Shown here in pieces: positions 1-7,453 of a stretch of DNA of 27,275 nucleotides. Every line of letters begins with the position of its first letter. Positions within the stretch are counted from its first letter, which is position 1. This stretch comes from JAWLBR01 sp041687495. Lineage in GTDB: Bacteria > Bacillota > Limnochordia > DTU087 > JAAYGB01. The notes under the pieces were generated by a model. The model saw nothing but the letters and a program-made list of their open reading frames with translations, made no database searches and was not told where the DNA came from. Location: NCBI GenBank assembly GCA_041687495.1, contig JAWLBR010000038.1, positions 1-27,275 of the forward strand, written 5' to 3'. The position numbers were made by a program, and so were the translations under genes.

Positions 1-206
1 GGGTAGACTTTTTTGTTGCGCTCGAAGATGAAAGCGTGTACGTCAACGAGATCAACACCATTCCCGGGTTTACTCCGATCAGTATGTACCCGAAGTTGTG
101 GGAGGCTTCGGGGGTGCCGTATCCGCAGCTGCTCGAACGCCTCTTAGAGCTGGCGATCGAGCGGCACGCCGATAAACAGCGGAATCGGACCAGCTATCTC
201 GACTAG
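1..206 (+). CDS. ddl: D-alanine--D-alanine ligase, C-terminal fragment
   Basis: This is the last 67 codons of a gene that begins before the window; the reading frame starts at base 3. The product joins two D-alanines with ATP to make the dipeptide used in cytoplasmic peptidoglycan precursor synthesis. The visible piece holds the family's C-terminal ATP-grasp signature: the segment VNEINTIPGFTPISMYPKLW carries the Glu and Asn that bind the catalytic magnesium ions, followed by the usual WEASGVPYPQLLERLLELA helix. The end at a TAG at 204-206 is normal for the family, with a short polar tail. It converges with the FemAB-like gene on the other strand, only 4 bases away, so both transcripts must read into each other or terminate inside the neighbour. 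Confidence 0.93.
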   Translation, partial: VDFFVALEDESVYVNEINTIPGFTPISMYPKLWEASGVPYPQLLERLLELAIERHADKQRNRTSYLD

Positions 207-210
207 CTGA

Positions 211-1191
211 CTAAGCTAAGGCCCAGCGCTGCAAGGGGCGAACAATGCGAAGAAGATGGTATGCGGCAGGGTTGAGGACAACATCCATTTCGCCGGGAGT
301 GTATGCTCCAGTGGCCCCGAAGTCTCTGAGCAGATTGGGGTTTTCCTTCCAAATGTAACCTTCCCCGGGGCTGGTACGGGCAAACTCCAACTCAGTGGCT
401 TTTTGGGATGCTGCCCACCCCAAAGCATCGCGCAGCAGTTCAGCAGAAGGGTCACAGTTGGAAAGGTAACCTCGAGTTTCCAGGTAAAGGTTGTATGCCG
501 TGTAGTGCCTGAGTACAGTGAGGCTGCCACCTAGTACCTGTCCTCGAGAGCGGGCCAGAACCAGCCGCGCCAGCCCTTGGCGTTGAAACAACTCTACAGT
601 TTTCGAGAAAACCCGGTAGCTTTGCAGCCGGGTTTTGCGTTTGCTGGCTTTTTCCTTCAGCAAAGCATATAGGATCTTGAGATTTTGTTGGCTTCCGGCA
701 GCCTCCAGGCTCACTTTGCGAAAACCTCTGTGGCACTGGTGCAACCCCGTTTGGGCTCCGATCTGGATGCGCCACAACGGATTGGGGAGAATCGGCCGAT
801 GGACTAATTTTAGCTTTGGCTTAATTCGCCGCTGAAACAAGGCAGCTGCGTCCCGGCGGTCTAGGCCTACAACACCGTAGGAACTAGGGTAGAACGGGTC
901 TAGTCGCCAGAAAACGGCCTTTTCTACAGCCAATCTGGGCAGCAGTGCCTCAATTACTGAAATCAGCTGGTCAGCTTTCAAGCCGGTGGGGCCGCGCGGG
1001 GAATAGAAAGCGGAGAGGCCGCAAGGTAAAGGGTAGCGAAGCAGCAAAAGCGGTCCCCCGTTGGCGATCACGGGAATCGGTGTCCATCCACCGGCTGCAG
1101 TGATTTCACTCCAGATTGAGCTCTGAAACAGGTGAACTACAGCCGTTTCGGACACAGTCTGGTAACGTTGCGGCGATACGTTCCAATCCAA
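211..1191 (-). CDS. FemAB-family (FemX-like) aminoacyltransferase
   Basis: A 326-residue protein of the FemABX fold (two GNAT-like halves). Known members transfer amino acids from aminoacyl-tRNA to the peptide stem of lipid II in the cytoplasm, building interpeptide bridges; some relatives have other acceptors. Seen in the sequence: the N-terminal half has the typical 'SAFYSPRGPTG' strand-turn near residues 60-70, and the C-terminal half has the ALARLVLARSRGQVLGGSL-like strand pair, the YNLYLETRG strand and the late EGYIWKENPNLLRDFG motif that resembles 'KxxFG' of FemX. The start is a TTG chosen because GGGGAGGT lies about 8 bases upstream on the minus strand; no in-frame ATG fits better. The helical tRNA-binding arm of staphylococcal FemA is absent, as in FemX. 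The amino acid transferred and the acceptor cannot be read from the sequence. Its neighbour ddl also serves wall precursor synthesis. Confidence 0.75.
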   Translation of the reverse strand: MDWNVSPQRYQTVSETAVVHLFQSSIWSEITAAGGWTPIPVIANGGPLLLLRYPLPCGLSAFYSPRGPTGLKADQLISVIEALLPRLAVEKAVFWRLDPFYPSSYGVVGLDRRDAAALFQRRIKPKLKLVHRPILPNPLWRIQIGAQTGLHQCHRGFRKVSLEAAGSQQNLKILYALLKEKASKRKTRLQSYRVFSKTVELFQRQGLARLVLARSRGQVLGGSLTVLRHYTAYNLYLETRGYLSNCDPSAELLRDALGWAASQKATELEFARTSPGEGYIWKENPNLLRDFGATGAYTPGEMDVVLNPAAYHLLRIVRPLQRWALA

Positions 1192-1392
1192 GGCGTCAAC
1201 CTCCCCTCTATGTTCACGGCTTATTTTACTCTATGAGCCCCAAGGGGCAGCGGCATAGGACTAAGGGTGGAATTGTCTGGGGGCAGGAGTAAGATGAGCT
1301 TCTGGCGAACTGAAACTGATGTACTCTTTTGCACCATGAGGCCGCATCAGCGGCTTGGGCAGGCACAAATTTTGATCAGGGGGATGATTTTT

Positions 1393-2058
1393 GTGGGTTC
1401 TGAATGGACTTGGCATGTAAAACAGAACACGCCTCAGATCACTGTGCCGGAGTCCTTGCTTCTCCACTACAGAAAGCAAATTGGCCTAGATGCCGTGATT
1501 GTCTGGATGTACCTGCAGCTTCTGAGTCAAAAAATGACCGGAGGGCAAGAAGTTGATGTCCTGCAGTGGCTTCAGGAAGTACTCGAATGGGAGAGCTTTC
1601 GGGTGCAGGAAGGTTTTTGCCTGTTGGTTGAAAACAGCCTGGTGGCAGTAGAAGGAGCAAGCTGTACGGTATTGATGCCAGACAGTGCACAGTTTGATGA
1701 AGAGCAGCGGATTACGCCCGTTGAGGCTGTTTCTGAGGCAATGCCTAACCAAGGGTTTAGGTCTCCTTCCCTGCATCAATCGGAGCAGGACACGTTGGAG
1801 GCGGATGTTGCCGCAGTTGTGGACCTGTATGAAAAGCGCCTTGGTACGCTAAGCCCGATGCAGAAGGCTAAGTTAAGGTTTTGGATGCAGGCAAAGGGGA
1901 TGGCGGCTGACGTTACCGCTTACGCCGTGGAATATGTCACCAAGCAAGATGAGCTAGCCTCTCTGCACACCATTGAGCTGCAGCTGCGGCGCTGGTATAT
2001 AGCCGGAGTTAGAGATATTCAGAGTCTGATGCAGCATCTAGAGGATAGAGAGTTTTGA
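1393..2058 (+). CDS. DnaD-like primosomal protein
   Basis: About 221 residues. The C-terminal third (VVDLYEKRLGTLSPMQKAKL, then ...LRRWYIAGVRDIQSLMQH) matches the DnaD/DnaB_2 domain pattern 'YE..fG.ltp...' ending in 'W...GI'. The N-terminal part (ITVPESLLLHYRKQIGLDAVIVW) resembles the start of the DnaD winged-helix domain. DnaD-family proteins remodel origin or restart DNA and help load the replicative helicase. The frame is open from 1267, but I place the start at GTG 1393 because AGGGGG (1378-1383) sits 9 bases upstream and because family proteins begin just before the IPxxLL-type motif. An ATG at 1294 with AGGAGT closely upstream is an alternative. The gene lies directly before a DnaB-type helicase, which supports a helicase-loading role. 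The middle (about residues 100-140) is acidic and poorly conserved-looking. Confidence 0.68.
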   Translation: MGSEWTWHVKQNTPQITVPESLLLHYRKQIGLDAVIVWMYLQLLSQKMTGGQEVDVLQWLQEVLEWESFRVQEGFCLLVENSLVAVEGASCTVLMPDSAQFDEEQRITPVEAVSEAMPNQGFRSPSLHQSEQDTLEADVAAVVDLYEKRLGTLSPMQKAKLRFWMQAKGMAADVTAYAVEYVTKQDELASLHTIELQLRRWYIAGVRDIQSLMQHLEDREF

Positions 2059-2101
2059 GGACTTGCTGGCCGTTGCCAGAGAGTTTGATAGGGGTGAGTG
2101 T

Positions 2102-3511
2102 ATGGCCGTAACACCACAGGAAGCGGGAAGGTTGCCGCAGCCACTGACGGATCTGCCGGCAGAACGACGGGTGCTGGGGATCCTCATCAGGCATCCTGAA
2201 CAGGTGGATACCGTGATTGATAAGCTGTCCCCGGAGCACTTTTCGGACGAAATGCATCGGATCATCTACCGGGCCATCCTAGACAGCTATAATAAGACTG
2301 GACGAGTGTCATATACTCAGATTTATCGCAACCTGCGTAAGGAAGGCAGCATACCGGATTTAGAGACCGTATTGATCGGGTTGACCCAAGCGTTCATTAG
2401 TGTGAACGAGCTGGCTCCCAGTGTAGATATTCTCGGTGAGAAACGGTCAAAGCGTCGCATTCTCCAGGCATCAGAGGAAATCCAGCGTTTCTTACTGATG
2501 GACGAGGATCTATCCCTTGAGCAGTGCCAGGCTATGGCACAAGAGCTCGTCTTTGCTGCCACCCAGTCAGGAGCAGATGAAACAGACGCCAAAGATCTGC
2601 TAGAAGTGCTCAACAAGTGCTTTTCTCATTTGCTGGAACGCCAGCAGGGGGTGAGCACCTACGGACTTTCGGTGCGCTTTCCATCCATTGACGCATTCAC
2701 CACCGGATTCAAGAAAAAGGACCTAATCATTCTCGCTGCTAGACCGAGTATGGGCAAGACAGCCCTGGCCATTAACTTTGCTACTAATGTGGCTAAGCGC
2801 AATATACCAGTACTGATCTTTAGCTTAGAGATGGATGACGAACAGATTGGCGACCGGATAGTGCTCAGCGAACTACTGCGCTTTAAGCCTTCTGGCCGAG
2901 AGATTACGTCTTTTGACTACTCAACCAAGCTGGAACCTGATCAGTTTGAGAAGGTCCAGAGTATCTATAACGAGTTGTACAACCTGCCGATCAAGATAGT
3001 AGACAAACGGGGCCTAACTGCGGCGGAGATTCGGGCGAAAGCACGGAAAGTAAAGGCGGAGCTTCCTGAACTGGGCCTGATCGTCATTGACTACCTGCAG
3101 CTGATCAAACCGCCGCCAGACGCTCAGAAGAGTTGGGCACTTATTGTCGGTGAGATCGTCCGGGAAATCCGGGATCTGGCGGGAGAGCTTGATGTTCCCA
3201 TTATTATGCTGTCCCAGCTGAACCGAGGCGTTGAGAGTCGAGATAACAAGCGACCAATGATGTCGGATCTGCGGGACAGCGGTAACATTGAGGAGTTTGC
3301 CGACGCAATTGTGTTCCTCTACCGTGATGACTACTACTACCCCGAACAAGCGGTCGAGAATGGTACCGAGGGGCAGGTAGAGATCATTTTTGCGAAGCAG
3401 CGGCGGGGACCGACCGGTAAGGTGACGCTGAGGTTTATTAAGGAGTACACCCGGTTTGTGGAGGAGTCCTCCACTCAAGCACCGCCTGGGCAAGTTCCGC
3501 CGAGCCAGTAG
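2102..3511 (+). CDS. dnaB: DnaB-type replicative DNA helicase
   Basis: About 469 residues, the normal size of DnaB (named DnaC in Bacillus), the hexameric 5'-3' helicase of the replication fork. Seen: N-terminal helical domain (LPAERRVLGILIRHPE..., residues about 18-100) that contacts primase; RecA-like domain with Walker A ARPSMGKT (about 213-220), Walker B LIVIDYLQL (about 326-334), the SQLNR motif, and an arginine-finger region KQRRGPTG (about 432-439). The start is ATG 2102, preceded by AGGGGTG; an in-frame TTG at 2063 lacks a well-spaced site. The usual 'SGxIEQDAD' motif reads SGNIEEFAD here, and the C-terminus is short and Pro/Gln-rich, so this is a somewhat divergent member. It follows the DnaD-like gene by 43 bases, in one transcript. 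Whether it is the sole replicative helicase cannot be told from this window. Confidence 0.93.
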   Translation: MAVTPQEAGRLPQPLTDLPAERRVLGILIRHPEQVDTVIDKLSPEHFSDEMHRIIYRAILDSYNKTGRVSYTQIYRNLRKEGSIPDLETVLIGLTQAFISVNELAPSVDILGEKRSKRRILQASEEIQRFLLMDEDLSLEQCQAMAQELVFAATQSGADETDAKDLLEVLNKCFSHLLERQQGVSTYGLSVRFPSIDAFTTGFKKKDLIILAARPSMGKTALAINFATNVAKRNIPVLIFSLEMDDEQIGDRIVLSELLRFKPSGREITSFDYSTKLEPDQFEKVQSIYNELYNLPIKIVDKRGLTAAEIRAKARKVKAELPELGLIVIDYLQLIKPPPDAQKSWALIVGEIVREIRDLAGELDVPIIMLSQLNRGVESRDNKRPMMSDLRDSGNIEEFADAIVFLYRDDYYYPEQAVENGTEGQVEIIFAKQRRGPTGKVTLRFIKEYTRFVEESSTQAPPGQVPPSQ

Positions 3512-3525
3512 GGAGATGATTCACA

Positions 3526-3723
3526 GTGGAGGCAGCGGATGCCCGTGGAGACTTGGAGTTTGCTAAAGTGCGGATTATAGCTGCCATCGACCGGTTGCTA
3601 ACACGGGGGATACTGAGTGAGCCGCAGGCAGACTCCTTGTTGGATCTGCTAGAGGAAATGACAGAAATGGGACTGGATGAACTAAAGGCCAGACTGGAAG
3701 TCCTCTTGGAAAGTGGCCATTAG
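3526..3723 (+). CDS. small helical protein of unknown function (65 aa)
   Basis: I do not recognise this protein. It starts with GTG 3526, with GGGAG at 3511-3515 overlapping the end of the helicase gene's downstream spacer, and lies only 14 bases after the helicase stop, so it is probably co-transcribed with it. The sequence is leucine-rich and acidic, has no cysteine, no signal peptide and no membrane segment. It is predicted by eye to be two helices: residues 9-30 (LEFAKVRIIAAIDRLLTRG) and 33-62 (EPQADSLLDLLEEMTEMGLD followed by ELKARLEVLL). The pattern of regularly spaced leucines suggests an oligomerising helical hairpin. It could be an accessory protein of the helicase or simply a conserved small protein carried in the same operon. 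Confidence 0.6.
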   Translation: MEAADARGDLEFAKVRIIAAIDRLLTRGILSEPQADSLLDLLEEMTEMGLDELKARLEVLLESGH

Positions 3724-3756
3724 TTATTTTTCCCTTTTGACCCAGACACAGGAACA

Positions 3757-3781
3757 TATAGCTTGATATGTAGCATATAAT
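3757..3781 (+). promoter_or_regulatory. candidate promoter for the 3D-domain gene
   Basis: A perfect TATAAT lies at 3776-3781 in an AT-rich stretch between the 65-aa gene and the 3D gene. No good -35 hexamer lies 17 bases upstream (AACATA at best). Read as CATATAAT (3774-3781), it also resembles the -10 of mother-cell sigma-E promoters (CATANNNT), with ATA at 3756-3758 upstream at 15 bases, one short of the usual spacing. The sigma class is therefore uncertain. Confidence 0.3.
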
Positions 3782-3789
3782 GTTGGTTA

Positions 3790-3811
3790 GATGAAAAGGG
3801 GAGTTTTCATC
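3790..3811 (+). other. perfect stem-loop at the expected 5' end of the 3D-gene mRNA
   Basis: GATGAAAA (3790-3797) and TTTTCATC (3804-3811) form an 8-bp perfect stem with a GGGGAG loop. It begins 8 bases after the TATAAT at 3776-3781, about where transcription from that -10 would begin, and it has no T-run after it, so it is not a terminator of the upstream unit. A 5' stabilising hairpin or a protein-binding site are both possible. Confidence 0.5.
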
Positions 3812-3848
3812 TGATGCTTGCCAGGGATTGGATGGAGGAGGTGGTAAC

Positions 3849-4859
3849 GTGCCGACTTTTTTGGGATTTGGAAAGCGGCGGATGCGATTTGTCGCAGCTT
3901 TGGTGATAGTGGGGATTGCGGCAATTTTGGCGTTGGTTGAGGCCAACGTAGTCAGTAAAGTTACTGTGATCATTGATGGGCAAGCCACTTCCGTGACTAC
4001 TGTTCGAACTACTGTGGCCGGAGTACTGGACCAAATTGGCTTTGCGCCGCGGGCGTCTGATGCAGTCAGCCCAGATTTGGGGGCCCAGGTCACCGATGGT
4101 GCTGAGATCACCGTCAAGACCGCCTTTCCTGTTACCGTCAGGGTTGGCGACGAGCCTCGATGGGTGCAGACACCGGGCGGTACGGTGCAGACCCTCCTAG
4201 ATGAGCTGGGGATAGAGGTGAACCCCCTGGATAAGGTCACCCCGAGTCTAGATACGCTCCTTCATCCTGAATCCGAAATTAGCATAGTGCGAGTCAATCG
4301 GACTGTTGTCACAAAGCAAGAGCCGATTCCCTATGGCACCTTGCGTTGGGCGGAACCGAAGCTGGAGAAGGGTAAGACGGCGGTTCTGCGCGAGGGGCGT
4401 GACGGGATCAAAGAACTAGTGTATGAGGTGGTCACTGAAGACGGGAAAGAGGTTTCCCGCACTTTGGTGGTAGAGAAAGTTGTCCAGAAGCCCCGTGACA
4501 AAATCATTGGCATTGGAACCAAAATTGTGGTGAGAACGCTCATGACCGCTGGCGGTTCAGTTCGCTACGTAGACGTCAAGGAGATGGAGGCAACAGCGTA
4601 CTATCCCGGACCAGAGAGTACCGGAGCCTGGGCTGATGGGATTACAGCCACTGGACTTCGCGCTGGGCACGGGATCGTAGCAGTGGACCCGCGGGTAATT
4701 CCCCTGGGTACTAAGGTATTCATCCCGGGTTACGGTCCGGCGGTGGCCGCCGACGTTGGAGGAGCTATTAAGGGTCATCGCATTGATTTGTGTTTTGACA
4801 CATATCGGGAAGCGGTGCATTTTGGACGGCGAAAGCTGCAAGTATATATTCTAGAGTAG
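3849..4859 (+). CDS. G5/3D-domain cell-wall protein (YabE/RpfB-like)
   Basis: About 336 residues. An N-terminal signal anchor follows a short basic start (KRRMRF, then hydrophobic residues about 13-32). Two ubiquitin-like DUF348 repeats follow (about 35-75 and 90-135), then a G5 domain (about 150-225, with RTVVTKQEPIPYGT and the later KGKTAVLREGRDG) and a C-terminal 3D domain (about 245-336) with the three conserved aspartates in VAVDPRVIPLGT, AADVGG and RIDLCFDTY. 3D domains are double-psi barrels related to lytic transglycosylases (Sps/MltA-like), so it probably cleaves peptidoglycan glycan strands outside the membrane. The start GTG 3849 is set by AGGAGGTGG just upstream; the open frame extends to TTG 3828, but that would put the ribosome site inside the gene. 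As in Bacillus yabE, it lies upstream of ksgA, but the RNase M5 gene usually between them is missing. Confidence 0.9.
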   Translation: MPTFLGFGKRRMRFVAALVIVGIAAILALVEANVVSKVTVIIDGQATSVTTVRTTVAGVLDQIGFAPRASDAVSPDLGAQVTDGAEITVKTAFPVTVRVGDEPRWVQTPGGTVQTLLDELGIEVNPLDKVTPSLDTLLHPESEISIVRVNRTVVTKQEPIPYGTLRWAEPKLEKGKTAVLREGRDGIKELVYEVVTEDGKEVSRTLVVEKVVQKPRDKIIGIGTKIVVRTLMTAGGSVRYVDVKEMEATAYYPGPESTGAWADGITATGLRAGHGIVAVDPRVIPLGTKVFIPGYGPAVAADVGGAIKGHRIDLCFDTYREAVHFGRRKLQVYILE

Positions 4860-4862
4860 TGT

Positions 4863-4900
4863 GCAGGGTGGTCTGATTGACCCCCTGCTTGTGTTTCTCT
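4863..4900 (+). terminator. probable rho-independent terminator
   Basis: GCAGGGTGGTC (4863-4873) pairs with GACCCCCTGC (4879-4888), a 10-bp GC-rich stem with one bulged T and a TGATT loop, followed by the T-rich TTGTGTTTCTCT. It ends the 3D-domain gene, 4 bases after its stop, and separates it from ksgA. The T-tract is interrupted, so read-through is likely. Confidence 0.6.
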
Positions 4901-4939
4901 GCTCCAGGCTAGGCTGAAAGACTATACACTCTGGATGTG

Positions 4940-5830
4940 ATGGCAATGACGATTGATCTGACTAGTCCAACCCAAGTGCGCCGGTTCCTAGAGGAAAAGG
5001 GGATTTCCCTTAAGCACCGCTTTGGCCAGAACTTTCTTGTTGATGTTCACTATGTTGATCGGATTTTGGCGGCAGCCAGTTTGACTTCCCAGGATACAGT
5101 GGTAGAAGTCGGTCCAGGAATTGGAGTTTTGACTGCTCGGATGGCCCAATTGGCAGGCCAAGTAGTTGCCATCGAGGTGGACTCTGAGATGGTACTGGCG
5201 CTAAAGACACTGCTAGCGGACTGTACCAACGTAAACATTTTGCACCAGGATGTTCTCAAAGTTGACTGGAGAAAACTGATGGCTGAGTACGCCGTCGAAT
5301 CGTTCAAAGTAGTAGCTAACCTACCGTATTACATAACCACCCCAGTTTTGACCATGCTGCTGGAGCAAGACCTTCCTGTGACCTCGTTGGTGGTGATGGT
5401 ACAAAAGGAAGTAGCAGAGCGCATGGTGGCGAAGCCGGGCAGTAAGGACTATGGAGCGTTTAGTGTCTTTACCCAGTACTACAGTCGTCCGAGTCTGGTG
5501 ACCGTAGTGCCGCCGACGGTTTTCCTGCCCCCACCTAAAGTCCATTCGGCAGTCGTGCACTTGCAGGTCTCCGGTCATGAACATCCCTTTTCTGTCGGCA
5601 ACCGCAAGAGCTTTTTCCAGATTGTGAAGGCGGCTTTTGGACAGAGGCGGAAGATGCTGCGCCGGGCACTACGGGGGCTGCCGTATTCAGAACTGCAGGG
5701 AGATACCATCGTTGACTGGCTTGAGGCATCTGGAATCGACCCGACCCGCCGGGGCGAGACCCTCTCGCTAGAAGAGTTTGCTAAGCTCAACTGTACATTA
5801 CCTCAGTTCATTTCCCCAAATCCACAATAG
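4940..5830 (+). CDS. rsmA: 16S rRNA (adenine(1518)-N6/adenine(1519)-N6)-dimethyltransferase
   Basis: RsmA/KsgA, 296 residues from ATG 4940. It dimethylates two adjacent adenines in the 3' terminal helix of 16S rRNA using S-adenosylmethionine, a late step of small-subunit assembly. Seen: the N-terminal FGQNFLVD (about 29-35), SAM-binding motif I VEVGPGIGVLT (about 55-65), acidic IEVD after strand 2, and catalytic NLPYYITTP (about 127-135). The C-terminal helical domain (RRKMLRRALRGL and later) is complete. Three starts are close together (GTG 4937, ATG 4940, ATG 4946); only a weak GGAT precedes them, so the exact start is uncertain by 9 bases. It sits where Bacillus has ksgA, between the yabE-like gene and yabG. 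Confidence 0.96.
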   Translation: MAMTIDLTSPTQVRRFLEEKGISLKHRFGQNFLVDVHYVDRILAAASLTSQDTVVEVGPGIGVLTARMAQLAGQVVAIEVDSEMVLALKTLLADCTNVNILHQDVLKVDWRKLMAEYAVESFKVVANLPYYITTPVLTMLLEQDLPVTSLVVMVQKEVAERMVAKPGSKDYGAFSVFTQYYSRPSLVTVVPPTVFLPPPKVHSAVVHLQVSGHEHPFSVGNRKSFFQIVKAAFGQRRKMLRRALRGLPYSELQGDTIVDWLEASGIDPTRRGETLSLEEFAKLNCTLPQFISPNPQ

Positions 5831-5844
5831 AAAGGCCGGAGAGC

Positions 5845-6327
5845 ATGGTTCCAGAATACTTTGTCAGCCCTGCCCATGGCCGGGTGACGTTTACGGAAAT
5901 GATGCAGCAGCTGGTGTCGTATCTACAAGACGAGCCTCAGGCTGATTACGCGATCATCATTGGCTCTGACTCGCTGTACAGCCAGCAGTCCACGGCCTTT
6001 GTCACAGCGATTATTGTCCACCGCATAGGTAAAGGCGCTCGCTACTTCTACCATCGGGAGAAGGAGTGGGTCAGCGGCAGTTTGCGGCAGCGGATCTTCC
6101 TCGAGGCTGCCCGCAGTCTGGCTGTGGGCAGCGCGATTACCGAATTCCTCGCCGGAACTCAGTATGCAGATATGAGTATCCAGATCCATTTGGATATTGG
6201 CGAGCAGGGAGAGACGAAAGACCTAATTCGCGAAGTAGTGGGAATGGTAGTCGGCAGTGGGTTTGATGCTAGAATAAAACCTGATTCCTTTGCAGCATCT
6301 AAAGTTGCAGATAAATATACCCGTTAG
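5845..6327 (+). CDS. YkuK-like DUF458 protein (RNase H-like fold)
   Basis: A 160-residue cytoplasmic protein starting at ATG 5845, with GGAGAG just upstream and a gap of 14 bases from ksgA. It matches the DUF458/YkuK family along its length: IIGSDS (about 38-43), FVTAIIVHRIGKGARYFYHR (about 51-70), the R...IFLEAARSL helix, QIHLDIGEQGETKDLI (about 112-127) and the closing IKPDSFAASKVADK. The acidic residues in GSDS, HLDIG and KPDS fit an RNase H-like active-site arrangement, but no biochemical role is established to my knowledge. Co-transcription with ksgA suggests an RNA-related job; that is inference. Confidence 0.85.
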   Translation: MVPEYFVSPAHGRVTFTEMMQQLVSYLQDEPQADYAIIIGSDSLYSQQSTAFVTAIIVHRIGKGARYFYHREKEWVSGSLRQRIFLEAARSLAVGSAITEFLAGTQYADMSIQIHLDIGEQGETKDLIREVVGMVVGSGFDARIKPDSFAASKVADKYTR

Positions 6328-6510
6328 TCCACCTTGGTAGTTTCAAGTATCCCCTAGACTAAGTTGAAGTCTGTTTGTGAGTCAATACATGTGCGCGGGC
6401 TTCTGCCCCTGTCCTCCATTTAATCCATCCGTAAAGGCTAACTCCAGGAAAATCAAATGTGCAGTCCCCTCTGTGGGGTAAAGTCGCTGTGCCAAGGCTA
6501 GTGGATCATT

Positions 6511-6519
6511 CATAGGCTA
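6511..6519 (+). promoter_or_regulatory. candidate sigma-K type -10 element for yabG
   Basis: CATAGGCTA fits the sigma-K/sigma-E -10 pattern CATANNNTA exactly and lies 40 bases before the yabG start. The -35 region 16-17 bases upstream (GCCA, 6491-6494) is only a poor match to the loose sigma-K AC element. Bacillus yabG is a sigma-K gene, which supports the reading. The rest of 6328-6510 holds only weak inverted repeats (for example AGACT/AGTCT at 6356-6372). Confidence 0.4.
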
Positions 6520-6558
6520 GGTGTAAACAGTGGTTTGCCGATGCAAGGGGGAAGTGTT

Positions 6559-7449
6559 GTGCTGCAGGTCCAGCCAGGTGATGTTGTCGCTCGATTATCC
6601 TACGGTGAGGATGTCCTTTTTCGCGTTGTCCGCCTGTTTGAGCTTGATGGTACCCAGTGTGCGCTGCTGCGAGGAGTGTCTCTTAGGCTGCTTGCAGATG
6701 CCCCAACCTCTGATCTTGTCTTGGTCCAAGCGAAGGAACGGAGCAACTTAAAGGAACTGCTGCGGGGAGCGCTGCAGAAAGCTATGACTGCCCCACTGCT
6801 TCGGGCAGGAGAACAACCCCAGCGGTCGGTGAATGTCGGAGCGCTTCCGGCTGCGCAGGATGATGACACAGACCCTTTCGTTCGCTACCCCGGCCGCGTT
6901 CTCCACGTCGAAGGTGATCAGTCCTATGTGGAGGAGAGCCGGGAATATTATCGACAAATGCAGGTGCCGGCGGTGGTAGTTCGAGTTCCGGAGGAGAAAC
7001 AGCCAGACATGGTCCTTGAACTTCTGCGCGAGCATCGACCTTCCATCCTGGTCCTAACTGGGCATGATGGCTTCTCGGTTCGCCGTAAGGATCCATCGGA
7101 TCTCCACAACTACCGAACCTCCCGCCACTTTGTTGATGCCGTAAAGAGGGCCCGCTCGTACCAGCCAAGCTTGGATGCGCTGGTAATCATTGCTGGAGGC
7201 TGTCAGTCAAACTTCTCTGCCTTGCTTGAGGCCGGAGCCAATTTTGCTTCTTCTCCAGGCCGCATATTTGTCCATTGCTATGATCCGATTCTGGTGGCGG
7301 AGCGGGTGGCCTCGACGTCAATTGAGGCCTTTGTAGACCTTAGCGACACTCTTACAAGTACCATCACAGGGTTGGACGGTATCGGAGGCGTGCAGACAAG
7401 GGGACAGCTTCGCTTAGGGCTGCCGGTAGTGCGGGATGAAAGGAGTTAG
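6559..7449 (+). CDS. yabG: sporulation-specific protease YabG
   Basis: About 296 residues, as in Bacillus (290). YabG is a mother-cell protease that trims spore coat and germination proteins late in sporulation. Family landmarks: an N-terminal barrel-like region starting MLQVQPGDVVARLSYGEDVL, then PGRVLHVEGDQSYV (about 111-124), VLTGHDG (about 165-171), NYRTSRHFVDAVKRAR, IIAGGCQSNF (about 210-219) with a conserved cysteine that is a candidate nucleophile, AGANFASSP (about 225-233) and a Gly-rich end GLDGIGGVQTRG. The frame is open from TTG 6535, but AAGGGGGAA (6545-6553) sits 5 bases before GTG 6559 and the product then begins as Bacillus YabG does. The gene ends 4 bases before the amidase start, so the two are translationally linked. 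Confidence 0.93.
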   Translation: MLQVQPGDVVARLSYGEDVLFRVVRLFELDGTQCALLRGVSLRLLADAPTSDLVLVQAKERSNLKELLRGALQKAMTAPLLRAGEQPQRSVNVGALPAAQDDDTDPFVRYPGRVLHVEGDQSYVEESREYYRQMQVPAVVVRVPEEKQPDMVLELLREHRPSILVLTGHDGFSVRRKDPSDLHNYRTSRHFVDAVKRARSYQPSLDALVIIAGGCQSNFSALLEAGANFASSPGRIFVHCYDPILVAERVASTSIEAFVDLSDTLTSTITGLDGIGGVQTRGQLRLGLPVVRDERS

Positions 7450-7453
7450 CGGT

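Noticed and set aside
256..534. 92-codon plus-strand frame opposite the FemX-like gene
   Set aside because: No motif and no ribosome site; antisense shadow of the aminoacyltransferase.
3575..4240. Long open frame on the minus strand (221 codons)
   Set aside because: It lies antisense to the 65-aa gene and the 3D-domain gene, is Thr/Ser/Pro-rich with no recognisable motif, and has no credible start; it mirrors the codon use of the sense gene.
4877..4928. TTGACC and TATACA as a ksgA promoter
   Set aside because: The two boxes are 40 bases apart and TTGACC lies within the terminator stem-loop; not a workable pair.
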